14,442 nt of DNA from positions 1 to 14,442 of the forward strand of contig CAIMEK010000483.1 of NCBI GenBank assembly GCA_903839965.1. Reading direction: 5' to 3'. The notes beneath the pieces are model-generated. The model was given only the letters and a program-made list of their open reading frames with translations, did no database searches and was not told where the DNA came from. The translations under genes and the position numbers were made by a program. The number at the start of each line of letters is the position of its first letter. The first letter of the stretch is position 1. The stretch comes from an uncultured Acetobacteraceae bacterium (lineage in GTDB: Bacteria; Pseudomonadota; Alphaproteobacteria; Acetobacterales; Acetobacteraceae). Positions 1 to 6,455 of the stretch are shown one piece after another.

Positions 1-848
1 CCCCACCGGATCGGGGCATAGGTGAAACCGTGCTCGAACGTCGCCGGGGTGGTGTCGGCGGGCGGGCGTGAATTGGGCCGTTCCAGCGGCGGCAAGGCGG
101 GCAGCGCGGCGGCGAATCCGCGTTCCAGGATGACCCGCTCGAAGCCGGCCTGCTCGGCCGGCCGGCGCCATTTGTAGGCGAGGTAGCGGGCGGACTGGTA
201 GTACTAGGCCTCGATTTGCAGGTCCGGCGCGCGGTCGAGCACCGAGTGGCCGAACAGGGCGCGCGGGGCGACGCGGACGGTGAAGCCGGCGCCGCGGGCG
301 CGCCAGGAGTAGTCGACGTCCTCCATGAACATGAAGATGTTGTCGTCGAATCCGCCGATGCCTTCCCAGATGCGGCGCGGGATCAGCAGGCATGCGCCGG
401 AGGCCCACAGGGTCAGCCCGCTGGCCGGGTCGTAGGATTTCGGGTACTCCTCGGGAAACTGCCGCGCCTCGATGAGGCTGTCGGGATAGCGGGCGGCGAA
501 GCGGAGCAGTTCGGCCAGCAGGTCGCGATGCAGCACGCCGTCCGGGTTGACGCACAGGAACCAGCCGACCGGGTCGTCGGCGAAGGCCTCGGCCATGAGG
601 CGGTTCATGCCGCCGCCGAAGCCGAGATTGCCCTGCGGCGAAAGCCGGCGGTGCGGGATGGGAACCGCGGGCCAAACGGCGGGGTCGCCGCAGTCGATGC
701 TGACCAGCGCGGCGTCGCAGCCGAGCGGCGCCAGCCGGTCCGCCGCCATGCCGATCGAGCGGACCAGCCGCTGCAACTGGGCGGGCGGGCTGTTGTAGGT
801 GACGACCCCGAGCGCGAGCCGGGTCGGCGTGGTTGCCTGCGCAGCCAT
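1..848 (-). pseudogene. Family 2 glycosyltransferase interrupted by an in-frame TAG; 3' end beyond the window
   Basis: A GT-A type glycosyltransferase, expected to move a sugar from a nucleotide-sugar onto a surface glycan at the cytoplasmic side of the membrane. The ATG at 848 gives MAAQATTPTRLALGVVTYN, the usual start of the nucleotide-binding fold. Asn-Pro-Asp (101-103) sits in the DXD-like position, and GGFDDNIFMFMEDVDYSWRA (165-184) is the Glu-Asp-x-Asp signature of rhamnosyltransferase-like GT2 enzymes (E176, D177, D179). The frame hits TAG at 204-206 after 214 codons. Below 204 the same frame stays open for 67 codons to the window edge, with G/C-ending codons and a plausible continuation (YYQSARYLAYKWRRPAEQAG). 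This looks like one gene with a premature amber codon, not a natural end. The start lies 5 bases after the methyltransferase stop, so the two were probably co-transcribed. No clear ribosome site precedes it. Family assignment is firm; sugar and acceptor are unknown. Confidence 0.8.
204..206 (-). other. In-frame amber codon in the glycosyltransferase
   Basis: TAG follows Leu-Gln-Ile-Glu-Ala and precedes Tyr-Tyr-Gln-Ser-Ala-Arg-Tyr-Leu in one uninterrupted frame. The residues after the stop keep the codon bias of the gene and look like the helical tail of GT2 proteins. A single base change from TGG, CAG, AAG, GAG or TAC/TAT would create it. Confidence 0.75.
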
Positions 849-853
849 GGCGA

Positions 854-1890
854 TCAGTCGCGTCGCGGCGAGATCATCCGGTTCACCCGGCGGAGCAACC
901 GCACGACGGCGACCGCGACCGCGTGCAACAGGCCCGGCAGGACCGGGATGCGGTTGCCGATGCGGGCGAGCTTGTCCACGATCCGGTAACGCATGCGCGC
1001 ATGCTGCCGGCGCGCCGCGTCGCGTTCGGCGACAGCGGCGACGATATCGCCTTCCAGCCTGACGCAGTCCATGCTTTTCGCGTCCAGCAGCTCCTGCAGG
1101 TTCTCCCGCTGCACCGCAACGCCGTGCAGTTCCTCCAGGTGGTCGCCGAGGTTGGCGAAATACCGCCGCACCGCGTCCTGCCCGTCCGCGTCGAGCATCA
1201 GCAAGGGACGCAGCCCCTCCGGGATGTCGCGGCCGACCGCCAGCACGCCGAGGCCGTAGGAATGATGGAAGGCGAAGTGCGGGTAGTGCTGCTTCACCTC
1301 GTCCCAGAAGCGCCACACGCCGAAGCCGGGCCGGTCGCGCACTTCGATGTCGTGCATGAGCACCACGCCGCGGCGGCTCAGCTTGGGCAGCCAGGTCTCG
1401 AAGTCGTGCATGACGGCGTCATAGGAATGGTGGCCGTCGATGTGCAGCACGTCGACCGAGCCGTCGGCGAATTGCGGCCGGGCGTCGTCGAAGGTGGTCT
1501 GCAGCAGTCTGGAGAACAGCGAATACAGCTCGTCGTGATGGGCCTTCAGGTGGTCGAGCACCTCGCTGGTATAGAGCCGGCGTGCGGGTCGCCTTCCCAG
1601 GTATCGACGGCGGTGCATTCGGTGGGCAGGCGGAGTTCCTTCACGGCCTGGCAGAAGCCGCAGTACGACACCCCCCAATGGGTGCCGAGCTCGACCAGCC
1701 TGCGCGGCCTGGCCATGGCCATGAAGGCCATGCCGAACGGCACGTGGCCCAGCCATGCCGTCAGCACGCCGTAGCGCAGCGGGGTGCGCGTGCAGATCGG
1801 CCAGTCCAGCGGGTTGAACGCCCGGCCCCGGGCGGGCGCCGGGGCCTCGCTTGCGTCCGCCGCGCGCCGTTGGTCCGCGATTTCGCTCAT
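854..1890 (-). pseudogene. Class I SAM-dependent methyltransferase (Methyltransf_24-like), frameshifted
   Basis: The reading starts at ATG 1890 (MSEIADQRR) behind a good ribosome site (GGAGGAG, about 1894-1900). The N-terminal frame gives LVELGTHWGVSY (65-76), the SAM-binding motif I, and runs to TAVDTWEGDPHAG. There the frame must change: the downstream frame resumes with LYTSEVLDHLKAHHDELYS, followed by VLHIDGHHSYDAV and GVVLMHDI. These are the HIDGxHxY and HD motifs of sugar-O-methyltransferase-like proteins in glycan clusters. One missing base near 1576-1580 explains the break. Restoring it gives about 345 residues with a charged, probably helical C-terminus, ending at TGA 854-856. As written, translation would make only the N-terminal third and then out-of-frame residues. 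It could be a real lesion or a sequencing or assembly error; no homopolymer or slippery heptamer is visible. It likely modified a glycan together with the glycosyltransferase that follows. The substrate is unknown. Confidence 0.8.
1576..1580 (-). other. Frameshift site (apparent 1-base deletion) in the methyltransferase
   Basis: On the minus strand the sequence CACGCCGGCTCTATACC should read His-Ala-Gly-(one base missing)-Leu/Phe-Tyr-Thr to join the two homologous halves. The total span 854-1890 is 1037 bases, one short of a multiple of three, which agrees with loss of a single base. The exact base cannot be fixed without a homologue. Confidence 0.7.
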
Positions 1891-1893
1891 CGA

Positions 1894-1977
1894 TCTCCTC
1901 CGGCGGCGCGGGTACACGGGGTCGCGAAGGCCGCTATGGCAGGTGTGGGGTCGGCAATCCGGGCGACCGCTATCATA
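1894..1977 (-). promoter_or_regulatory. Gap before the glycan genes: candidate -10 box and ribosome site
   Basis: The 117-base gap 1891-2007 separates the methyltransferase start from the stop of the GntR gene on the same strand. It holds TATGAT (1977-1972, minus strand), a good -10 box, inside a 9-bp palindrome CTATCATAG (1970-1978). The 17-base-spaced -35 (CCTGCT, 2000-1995) is poor, so an activator or read-through from the GntR gene is possible. The ribosome site GGAGGAG precedes ATG 1890. No terminator hairpin is seen after the GntR gene. Confidence 0.35.
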
Positions 1978-2007
1978 GGATGGCGTTGCCGAACAGCAGG
2001 GGACGGG

Positions 2008-2772
2008 TTACGCGTTCAGGGGCAGGGAGGCCACCGTGTTGATCATGTCGGTGAGCAGCTGGTGCGCCAGGCGGCGGGCCTGCTCGCCGTCGCGGGCCCG
2101 CAGCGCGGCGTAGATGGCGCGATTGCCGGCGATCTGTTCATCGCGCTGCTCCTTGCGGTCGTTGAGCGGGATCAGCGTGCCCCAGCCCGTTTTGGCGCGG
2201 GCGGCGACCAGCATTTCGTACATCGCCACCAGCAGCGGGTTGCGGGTGGCGCGCATGACCGCGAGGTGGAAGGCGTAGCCGGCCTCCTTGAAGGTGACCT
2301 GGTCGCGCGCGGTTTCCATTTCGCGCAGCCGCGCCTGCATGCGCAGGAAATCGTCCTCGGTGGCGCGGGCAATGACGAGATCGCAGCAATTCGGCTCGAT
2401 GACGCGGCGCGCCTCGATGGCGTCGAGCGGGCTGACCGTGGGGGTGGTGAACTGCCGTCCCTCGGCGGGCGGCTGCGGCGCCCAGCGCACGTAGCTGCCG
2501 CTGCCGACCCGGCGGGAGAGAAAGCCGTCGCGTTCGAGGGCGTTGAGCGCGTCGCGGATGCAGTTGCGACTGGCGCCGAAATCGCGCGCCAGCGTCCGTT
2601 CGGCGGGGATGCGGTTGCCATGCGCCAGCGCGCCGGTGACAATGGCGGTACGCAGCCAGGCGTAGACCTCGCCCTGCAGCGCGCGCGCCCGCACCCGCAT
2701 GTTCAGGCCCGCGGCGTCGACGCGCTCGCGGATGACGGCGGGGGAGAGCGTGGCGAACTCGTCGTGGGTCAT
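2008..2772 (-). CDS. GntR-family transcriptional regulator, FadR/FCD subfamily
   Basis: A 254-residue DNA-binding regulator, normal length for the FCD group, probably a cytoplasmic dimer responding to a sugar acid or pathway intermediate. After an unusual ~30-residue N-terminal extension comes the winged helix-turn-helix (about 32-98), with the family pattern NRIPAERTLARDFGASRNC and IRDALNALERDGFLSRR, then the wing VGSGSYVRW. Residues about 115-245 form the helical FCD ligand domain (EARRVIEP, FHLAVMRATRNPLL). Of the usual FCD metal set (Asp, three His), His169 and His237 remain, but the Asp is Gly165 and the middle His is Asn217. Metal binding may therefore be weak or lost. I chose ATG 2772; TTG 2778 is two codons upstream in frame and cannot be excluded. 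No strong ribosome site precedes either. The gene diverges from the catabolic operon, the classic arrangement for its local repressor. The family is certain; the effector is unknown. Confidence 0.93.
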   Translation of the reverse strand: MTHDEFATLSPAVIRERVDAAGLNMRVRARALQGEVYAWLRTAIVTGALAHGNRIPAERTLARDFGASRNCIRDALNALERDGFLSRRVGSGSYVRWAPQPPAEGRQFTTPTVSPLDAIEARRVIEPNCCDLVIARATEDDFLRMQARLREMETARDQVTFKEAGYAFHLAVMRATRNPLLVAMYEMLVAARAKTGWGTLIPLNDRKEQRDEQIAGNRAIYAALRARDGEQARRLAHQLLTDMINTVASLPLNA

Positions 2773-2798
2773 ACGCAATGACGATCCAAATGCGGACC

Positions 2799-2827
2799 AA
2801 TCTTGTGATCATTTGGAGGATTGTCAA
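2799..2827 (-). promoter_or_regulatory. Candidate promoter of the GntR gene
   Basis: On the minus strand, TTGACA (2827-2822) is followed after 17 bases by AAGATT (2804-2799). The -35 box is perfect and the -10 box is weak (3 of 6). The start codon is about 27 bases further on. A 7-bp inverted repeat, TCCAAAT (2785-2791) and ATTTGGA (2811-2817), lies within and just after it. Confidence 0.4.
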
Positions 2828-2829
2828 TC
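2819..2829. promoter_or_regulatory. Candidate GntR operator, palindrome GATTGTCAATC
   Basis: A perfect 11-bp palindrome (GATTG-T-CAATC) in the intergenic region between the regulator and the operon. It overlaps TTGACA on the minus strand (2827-2822), a perfect -35 for the regulator gene. It ends six bases before TTGACG (2836-2841), a candidate -35 for the operon. FCD-type GntR proteins bind short AT-flanked palindromes, so this is a good operator candidate for dual repression. Known: the family's binding mode. Inferred: that this protein binds here. Confidence 0.5.
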
Positions 2830-2835
2830 AGGTGC

Positions 2836-2897
2836 TTGACGCTCCCGCCGATCACGGGCCTAACATTGGATCAAGAACGTGCAGAATGGTTTACAAT
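2836..2897 (+). promoter_or_regulatory. Candidate promoter(s) of the catabolic operon
   Basis: Two sigma70-like options are visible. The upstream one is TTGACG (2836-2841) with TAACAT (2861-2866), spacing 19. The downstream one has a good -10, TACAAT (2892-2897), but only a poor -35, TTGGAT (2866-2871), 20 bases away. The downstream -10 overlaps ATTGGTCCG (2896-2904), one arm of a long-range inverted repeat, so a bound repressor there would block it. The downstream start would fall at the ribosome site of the leader frame, which favours the upstream promoter if the leader is translated. Confidence 0.35.
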
Positions 2898-2914
2898 TGG
2901 TCCGGGAGGACGCC

Positions 2915-2974
2915 ATGATCACGCGCGGATCGCCCGGCGCCAGGGCCGCAACCCAGCCGGAGGATCGATCTTGA
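2915..2974 (+). CDS. Possible 19-residue leader peptide overlapping the aldolase start
   Basis: ATG 2915 follows GGGAGGA (2904-2910) at ideal spacing and opens a short frame, MITRGSPGARAATQPEDRS, ending at TGA 2972-2974. That stop overlaps the TTG start of the next gene (TTGA, 2971-2974), the geometry of translational coupling. No run of one amino acid suggests classical attenuation. The frame carries the aldolase gene's own ribosome site inside it. It could be a real leader that feeds ribosomes to a weak TTG start, or a chance frame behind a purine-rich stretch. The peptide is not recognised. Confidence 0.4.
   Translation: MITRGSPGARAATQPEDRS
2959..2973 (+). promoter_or_regulatory. Ribosome site that fixes a TTG start
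   Basis: GGAGG (2959-2963) lies seven bases before TTG 2971. No ATG, and no GTG or other TTG with a comparable ribosome site, lies nearby in this frame. The first residues after the TTG lead straight into the conserved DapA-family strand VFVIVPTPF. Together these choose TTG 2971 over any upstream start. Confidence 0.75.
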
Positions 2975-3912
2975 CCCAGACAAGCAAATGGCGCGGCGTG
3001 TTCGTGATCGTGCCGACGCCGTTCAATCCCGACCTCAGCCTCGATGTCGAGGGGCTCCGCCGGATCGTGCGGTTCAGCGTGGCCTGCGGGGCGCACGGGC
3101 TGGTGGCGCCCGCCAATGCCAGCGAGCAACCCTATTTGTCCGACGCGGAGCGCCAGATCGTCATTCGCACGGTGGTGGAGGAGGCGCAGGGCAAGGCCCT
3201 GGTGATCGCCGGCGTGACCGCAGCGACCCGGCTGATCGCCGGCGGGCTGGCGCGCGACGCCGAGGCGATGGGCGCGGACGCGGTGATGGCGATGCCGCCG
3301 AACATGCAGCGCGGCACCGAGGACGAGATCCGCGAGTACTACGCTGCCATCGACGCCGCCGGCAGCCTGCCGGTGTTTCTGCAGAACTACGGCGGCGCGG
3401 GCGGCACGCCGATGTCGCCGGTTCTGATGGCGGACCTGCTGCGCGACCTGCCGGACGTGCGCTTCGTCAAGGAGGAGACCGAGTTCTCCAGCGCCATGAT
3501 GACGCGCGTTATCGAGGCCGCCGGCGGGGCGATGGAAGGCATCATGGGCGGCAAGGCGGGGCGGCACCTGCTCGACGAATACGCGCGCGGCGCCTGCGGC
3601 ACCATGCCGGCCTGCGAGATCTGCGACGTGCACGTGGCGCTGTGGAACGCGCTGGAGGCGGGGCAGACCGATCCACAGGCGAAGCGGCGGGCGCGCGAGA
3701 TCTACCGCATCCTGCTGCCGCTGCTGATGTTCGAGACCGGCTACGGCACCGCCGTCTACAAGGAAGTGCTGCGCCGGCGCGGCGTGATCGACTGCGCCGT
3801 CATCCGCCAGACCGGCGGGCGCGTGCTGGATCGTTTCGCCATGGCCGACCTGACCGCCATTCTCGACGACCTCGCGCCGCTGATGAACCCGGCCTTCCCG
3901 GCCAGGGCGTGA
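2971..3912 (+). CDS. DapA-family (DHDPS/NAL) aldolase or keto-deoxy acid dehydratase
   Basis: A 313-residue class I (Schiff-base) TIM-barrel enzyme, typical family length, cytoplasmic. It opens with GVFVIVPTPFNPDLSLD (9-25). The Schiff-base lysine is Lys167 in DVRFVKEET and the catalytic tyrosine is Tyr140 in FLQNYGG. The usual GTTGE pyruvate/substrate loop is replaced by ANASE (48-52), so Thr-Thr becomes Asn49-Ala50. This argues against true dihydrodipicolinate synthase and for a catabolic member, such as a 2-keto-3-deoxy acid aldolase or a 5-keto-4-deoxyglucarate-type dehydratase. Pairing with the enolase-superfamily dehydratase 14 bases downstream supports this: that enzyme would make the keto-deoxy acid this one uses. 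Translation starts at TTG (see ribosome site), which may limit yield. It is first in the operon and probably controlled by the divergent GntR regulator. Family certain; exact reaction open. Confidence 0.92.
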   Translation: MTQTSKWRGVFVIVPTPFNPDLSLDVEGLRRIVRFSVACGAHGLVAPANASEQPYLSDAERQIVIRTVVEEAQGKALVIAGVTAATRLIAGGLARDAEAMGADAVMAMPPNMQRGTEDEIREYYAAIDAAGSLPVFLQNYGGAGGTPMSPVLMADLLRDLPDVRFVKEETEFSSAMMTRVIEAAGGAMEGIMGGKAGRHLLDEYARGACGTMPACEICDVHVALWNALEAGQTDPQAKRRAREIYRILLPLLMFETGYGTAVYKEVLRRRGVIDCAVIRQTGGRVLDRFAMADLTAILDDLAPLMNPAFPARA

Positions 3913-3926
3913 AGGAAGGGGCTGCC

Positions 3927-5072
3927 ATGAAGATCGACCGCATCGAGGCCTTCGTCGTCGGCAATCCTTGGAAGAACTGGATCCTGGTGAAGGTTGCCAC
4001 CGACCAGGGCCATGTCGGCTGGGGCGAGTCGACCACCGGGCTGACCACCATGCCGGCGGTCTCCGCGGTGGGCGAGATCGCCCGGCTGTTCCTGGGGCGC
4101 GACCCGCGCGAGCTGCAACGCAACTGGAACGATGCCCACAAGGCGCTATATCTCAGCACCGACGGGCCGATCATGGCGGCGTTGGCCGGCATCGACACCG
4201 CCTGCTGGGACATCGTCGGCAAGGAACTCGCGCTCCCGCTCTACCGCCTGCTCGGCGGGCGGGCGCAGGCGAGCATCCGCACCTATGCGAACGGCTGGTA
4301 CCAGGACGACCGCGACCCGGTGCGCTTCGCCGAACGCACCCAGGCGGTGGCGGCCAAGGGCTACAGCGCGCTGAAGTTCGACCCGCTCGGGCACAACTAC
4401 CGCACGCTGGACCGCGCGGAGCGGCGCAAGACAATCGCCATCGTGGAGGCGGTGCGCCACGCGCTGCCGGACGATATCGACATGATCCTGGAGTTCCACG
4501 ACCGGCTGACCGTGCCGGAAGCGCTGTCGCTGATCCGCGATATTGCGCAGTTCCGCCCGCTCTCGGTGGAGGACCCGGTGTTCACCAACGATGTGGCGGC
4601 GTTCGCCTATGTCAGCCGGGAGTCGCCGGTGCGCATCGCCGGCGGCGAGCGCTTCAGCATGCCGCGCCAGTTTGCCGCCCTGTTCGCCGATGGCGGCACC
4701 GACATGGCGCTGGCCGAATACCTGCGCCTCGGCGGGCTGTCGCGGCTGAAGCTGGCGGCGGCGGTGGCGGAGGCGCACAACGCCATGGTGGCGCCGCACT
4801 CGGCGCAGTCGCCGCTGAGCACGGCGGTGAACGTGCATTTCGACATCGCCACGCCGAACGCCTTCATCCAGGAATGCTTCGACGAGTTCCATGTGGACTG
4901 GGCGAAGGATGTGCTCGGCAACATCCCGCGCATCAAGGACGGCTGCCTGGCGCCGAGCGAGGCGCCCGGGCACGGGGTGAGCGTGAACGAGGACGAGATC
5001 GGCAAGCACCCGTACGGGGCGCGCAACTTCATGAACCTGTTCAGTGCCGGCTGGGAGAAACGCAACTCGTAG
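3927..5072 (+). CDS. Enolase-superfamily (mandelate racemase-like) acid-sugar dehydratase
   Basis: A 381-residue member of COG4948, expected to abstract a proton next to a carboxylate and dehydrate an aldonic or aldaric acid to a 2-keto-3-deoxy acid, Mg2+-dependent. The N-terminal capping domain (about 1-125) carries LAGIDTACWDIVGKELALPL (86-105). Barrel residues: Lys150 in LKFDPLG (second Lys of KxK is Asp152), metal ligands Glu189 (ILEFHDRLT), Glu215 (SVEDP) and Glu241 (AGGERF), and likely base His291 (APHSAQSPL). The usual Asp of the His-Asp dyad (QPDxxxxGG) is Glu264 in LAEYLRLGG. The His base and three acidic ligands suggest an active mandelate-racemase-type dehydratase; the KxD and Glu264 changes point to a less common subgroup. 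GAAGGAAGGGG precedes ATG 3927 after a 14-base gap. Substrate could be galactonate, gluconate, glucarate or another acid sugar; it cannot be chosen here. Confidence 0.92.
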   Translation: MKIDRIEAFVVGNPWKNWILVKVATDQGHVGWGESTTGLTTMPAVSAVGEIARLFLGRDPRELQRNWNDAHKALYLSTDGPIMAALAGIDTACWDIVGKELALPLYRLLGGRAQASIRTYANGWYQDDRDPVRFAERTQAVAAKGYSALKFDPLGHNYRTLDRAERRKTIAIVEAVRHALPDDIDMILEFHDRLTVPEALSLIRDIAQFRPLSVEDPVFTNDVAAFAYVSRESPVRIAGGERFSMPRQFAALFADGGTDMALAEYLRLGGLSRLKLAAAVAEAHNAMVAPHSAQSPLSTAVNVHFDIATPNAFIQECFDEFHVDWAKDVLGNIPRIKDGCLAPSEAPGHGVSVNEDEIGKHPYGARNFMNLFSAGWEKRNS

Positions 5073-5078
5073 GTTACT

Positions 5079-5091
5079 GCCCGGTTCGGGC
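5079..5091 (+). other. Small hairpin upstream of the first binding-protein gene
   Basis: GCCCG (5079-5083), loop GTT, CGGGC (5087-5091). No T-run follows, so it is not a terminator. Similar GC hairpins near binding-protein genes often stabilise 3' ends or tune expression. Stem of 5 only; could be chance. Confidence 0.25.
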
Positions 5092-5125
5092 TGGTGTTTC
5101 GACGCAAGCCATGCAGGAGACAACG

Positions 5126-6370
5126 ATGCGCATGCAACGTCGTGCCTTTACCCTCGCTGCCGGCGGGCTGTTGCTCGCCTCCCGGAGCCGGCCGGCCGCC
5201 GCCGAAACCACGCTGAGCTTTCCCACCTGGCAGGCCGAGGAGCCGGGGTTCAGCCAGTGGTGGAAGGAACTGATCGCGGCGTATGAGAAGGCGCATGCCG
5301 GCGTGAAGATCGCGCTGCAGCAGATCGCCTATCCGAACTACGCCAACGAGATGACGATCCGCTTCGCCTCCAACACGCCGCCGGACATCGTGGCGCTGCC
5401 GGCCAACAGCTTCGGCAGCTTCGCCTCGCAGGGCTGGCTGGAACCGCTGGACGAGCGGCTGCAGCGCGACCCGATGCCGCCCGGTTGGTCGAGCCTGCAG
5501 TCGCTCTACCAGTGGAGCGGCCACACGCTCGGCGTGCTGGTGATGGGCTATGGCGCCATGCTGTTCTACAACGAACGCCTGCTGGCCGATGCCGGCGTGG
5601 CGGTGCCGAAGACCTTCGCCGAGTTCGTCGCCGCGGTGCCGAAGATTACGCAGAAGGACAAGGGGATCTTCGGCCTGGCCTCGGTGACCGCCGAGTACCC
5701 GACCATCCTGAACGAGCTGCTGAGCTATATCCGCTGGCAGGGCGGCGACGCGTTCCGCGGCGGCAAGTACAGCTTCACCGATCCGGCGGTGGTGGCGGCG
5801 CTGGAGACCTATCGGCGCGTGGTCGGCGGCAACGCGCCGCTGGGCAACGTGCAGACCATGCAGCGGCAGACCTTCGTGTCGGGCAAGGCGGCGTTCACGC
5901 TGGATGGGCCGTGGGTTTATGCGTTGTTCAAGAATGCGCCGGAGGCGGTGCGGCCGGCACTGAAGATGATGGTGCCGCCGTTTACGCCGCATATGGGCGG
6001 GCAGTCCAACAGCCTGCACATTGCCGCCGGCATTTCCGCCGAGCGCAAGGACCTGGTGTGGCAGTTCATCAGGCTGGCCATGACGACCGCGTGGCAGCGG
6101 CGCTATTTTGTGCTGACCTCCTCGCCGCCGGGCCTGCCGCGGACGTTGGCGGCGGAGGACATCGCCGCCGCGCCGCAACTGGCCGCGGTGGCGGACGCGG
6201 CCGAGGGGGCGGAGTCGTTCATCCCGACGCTGCAGCCGATCCAGGCGAACGTGAACGAGTTCGTGCAGATCCTGATGCGCTCGGCCGTTCGCATTCTGAC
6301 CACCGGCGATGCGGTGGCGAAGATTTGCGCCGACACGCAGGCCGACCTGGCCCGCGCCGTTGCGCTGTGA
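5126..6370 (+). CDS. ABC transporter sugar-binding protein 1 (SBP_bac_1), Tat-type signal
   Basis: A 414-residue periplasmic solute-binding protein of the CUT1 (maltose/glycerol-3-phosphate type) class, delivering a sugar, polyol or sugar acid to the permease pair downstream. ATG 5126 lies 6 bases after AGGAGA (5115-5120). The N-terminus MRMQRRAFTLAAGGLLLA carries a twin-arginine motif (R5 R6 A F T), a hydrophobic stretch, and PAAA (23-26) before the likely cleavage at A26/E27. The mature protein shows the family features MTIRFASNTPPDIV, GVLVMGYGAMLFYNERLL and GKAAFTLDGPWVY. It is the upstream copy of a tandem pair: the next gene aligns to it without gaps until the last codon, about 84% identical by hand. 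Differences cluster at likely ligand-facing places, for example VALPANS here versus MELSGNN there. Export folded through Tat is inferred from the motif. Confidence 0.93.
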   Translation: MRMQRRAFTLAAGGLLLASRSRPAAAETTLSFPTWQAEEPGFSQWWKELIAAYEKAHAGVKIALQQIAYPNYANEMTIRFASNTPPDIVALPANSFGSFASQGWLEPLDERLQRDPMPPGWSSLQSLYQWSGHTLGVLVMGYGAMLFYNERLLADAGVAVPKTFAEFVAAVPKITQKDKGIFGLASVTAEYPTILNELLSYIRWQGGDAFRGGKYSFTDPAVVAALETYRRVVGGNAPLGNVQTMQRQTFVSGKAAFTLDGPWVYALFKNAPEAVRPALKMMVPPFTPHMGGQSNSLHIAAGISAERKDLVWQFIRLAMTTAWQRRYFVLTSSPPGLPRTLAAEDIAAAPQLAAVADAAEGAESFIPTLQPIQANVNEFVQILMRSAVRILTTGDAVAKICADTQADLARAVAL

Positions 6371-6403
6371 TGGCGGGGCGGGCGGGGAAACAACAAACCA
6401 CGT

Positions 6404-6420
6404 GGCCGCTGCGATCGGCC
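6404..6420 (+). other. Small hairpin between the two duplicated binding-protein genes
   Basis: GGCCG (6404-6408), 7-base loop, CGGCC (6416-6420) in the 85-base gap 6371-6455. No T-run. It occupies roughly the place of the hairpin before the first copy, so it may be part of the duplicated leader. Weak evidence. Confidence 0.25.
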
Positions 6421-6455
6421 CGAATGCCTCGACGAGAACCCATGCGGAGGAAACC

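Larger units (their letters stand above)
2793..2904. repeat. 9-bp inverted repeat CGGACCAAT ... ATTGGTCCG
   Basis: CGGACCAAT (2793-2801) and ATTGGTCCG (2896-2904) are perfect inverted copies with centres 103 bases apart, near ten helical turns. One arm lies in the regulator's promoter region, the other at the operon's downstream -10/+1 region just before the leader ribosome site. They may be two half-operators or a looping pair. A 9-mer match could also be chance. Confidence 0.4.

Noticed and set aside
204..206. Pyrrolysine or other recoding at TAG
   Set aside because: No supporting genes or elements are visible and GT2 enzymes are not known to use it; a mutation or error is simpler.
849..1316. 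N-terminal extension of the glycosyltransferase frame
   Set aside because: It overlaps the methyltransferase 3' half in another frame and reads as Arg/Ala-rich noise; the GT2 fold begins at ATG 848.
1570..1590. Programmed ribosomal frameshift in the methyltransferase
   Set aside because: No slippery heptamer, internal Shine-Dalgarno or stimulatory hairpin is visible, and this family does not use frameshifting.
2821..2970. Start of the DapA-like protein at an upstream TTG (2821)
   Set aside because: It has no ribosome site at sensible spacing, would lie within the operator/promoter region, and adds 50 residues absent from the family's normal N-terminus.
2988..6370. Apparent fusion proteins formed by long in-frame extensions upstream of the dehydratase and first binding protein
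   Set aside because: The extensions are out-of-frame readings of the preceding genes that happen to lack stops; real starts have ribosome sites at 3927 and 5126.
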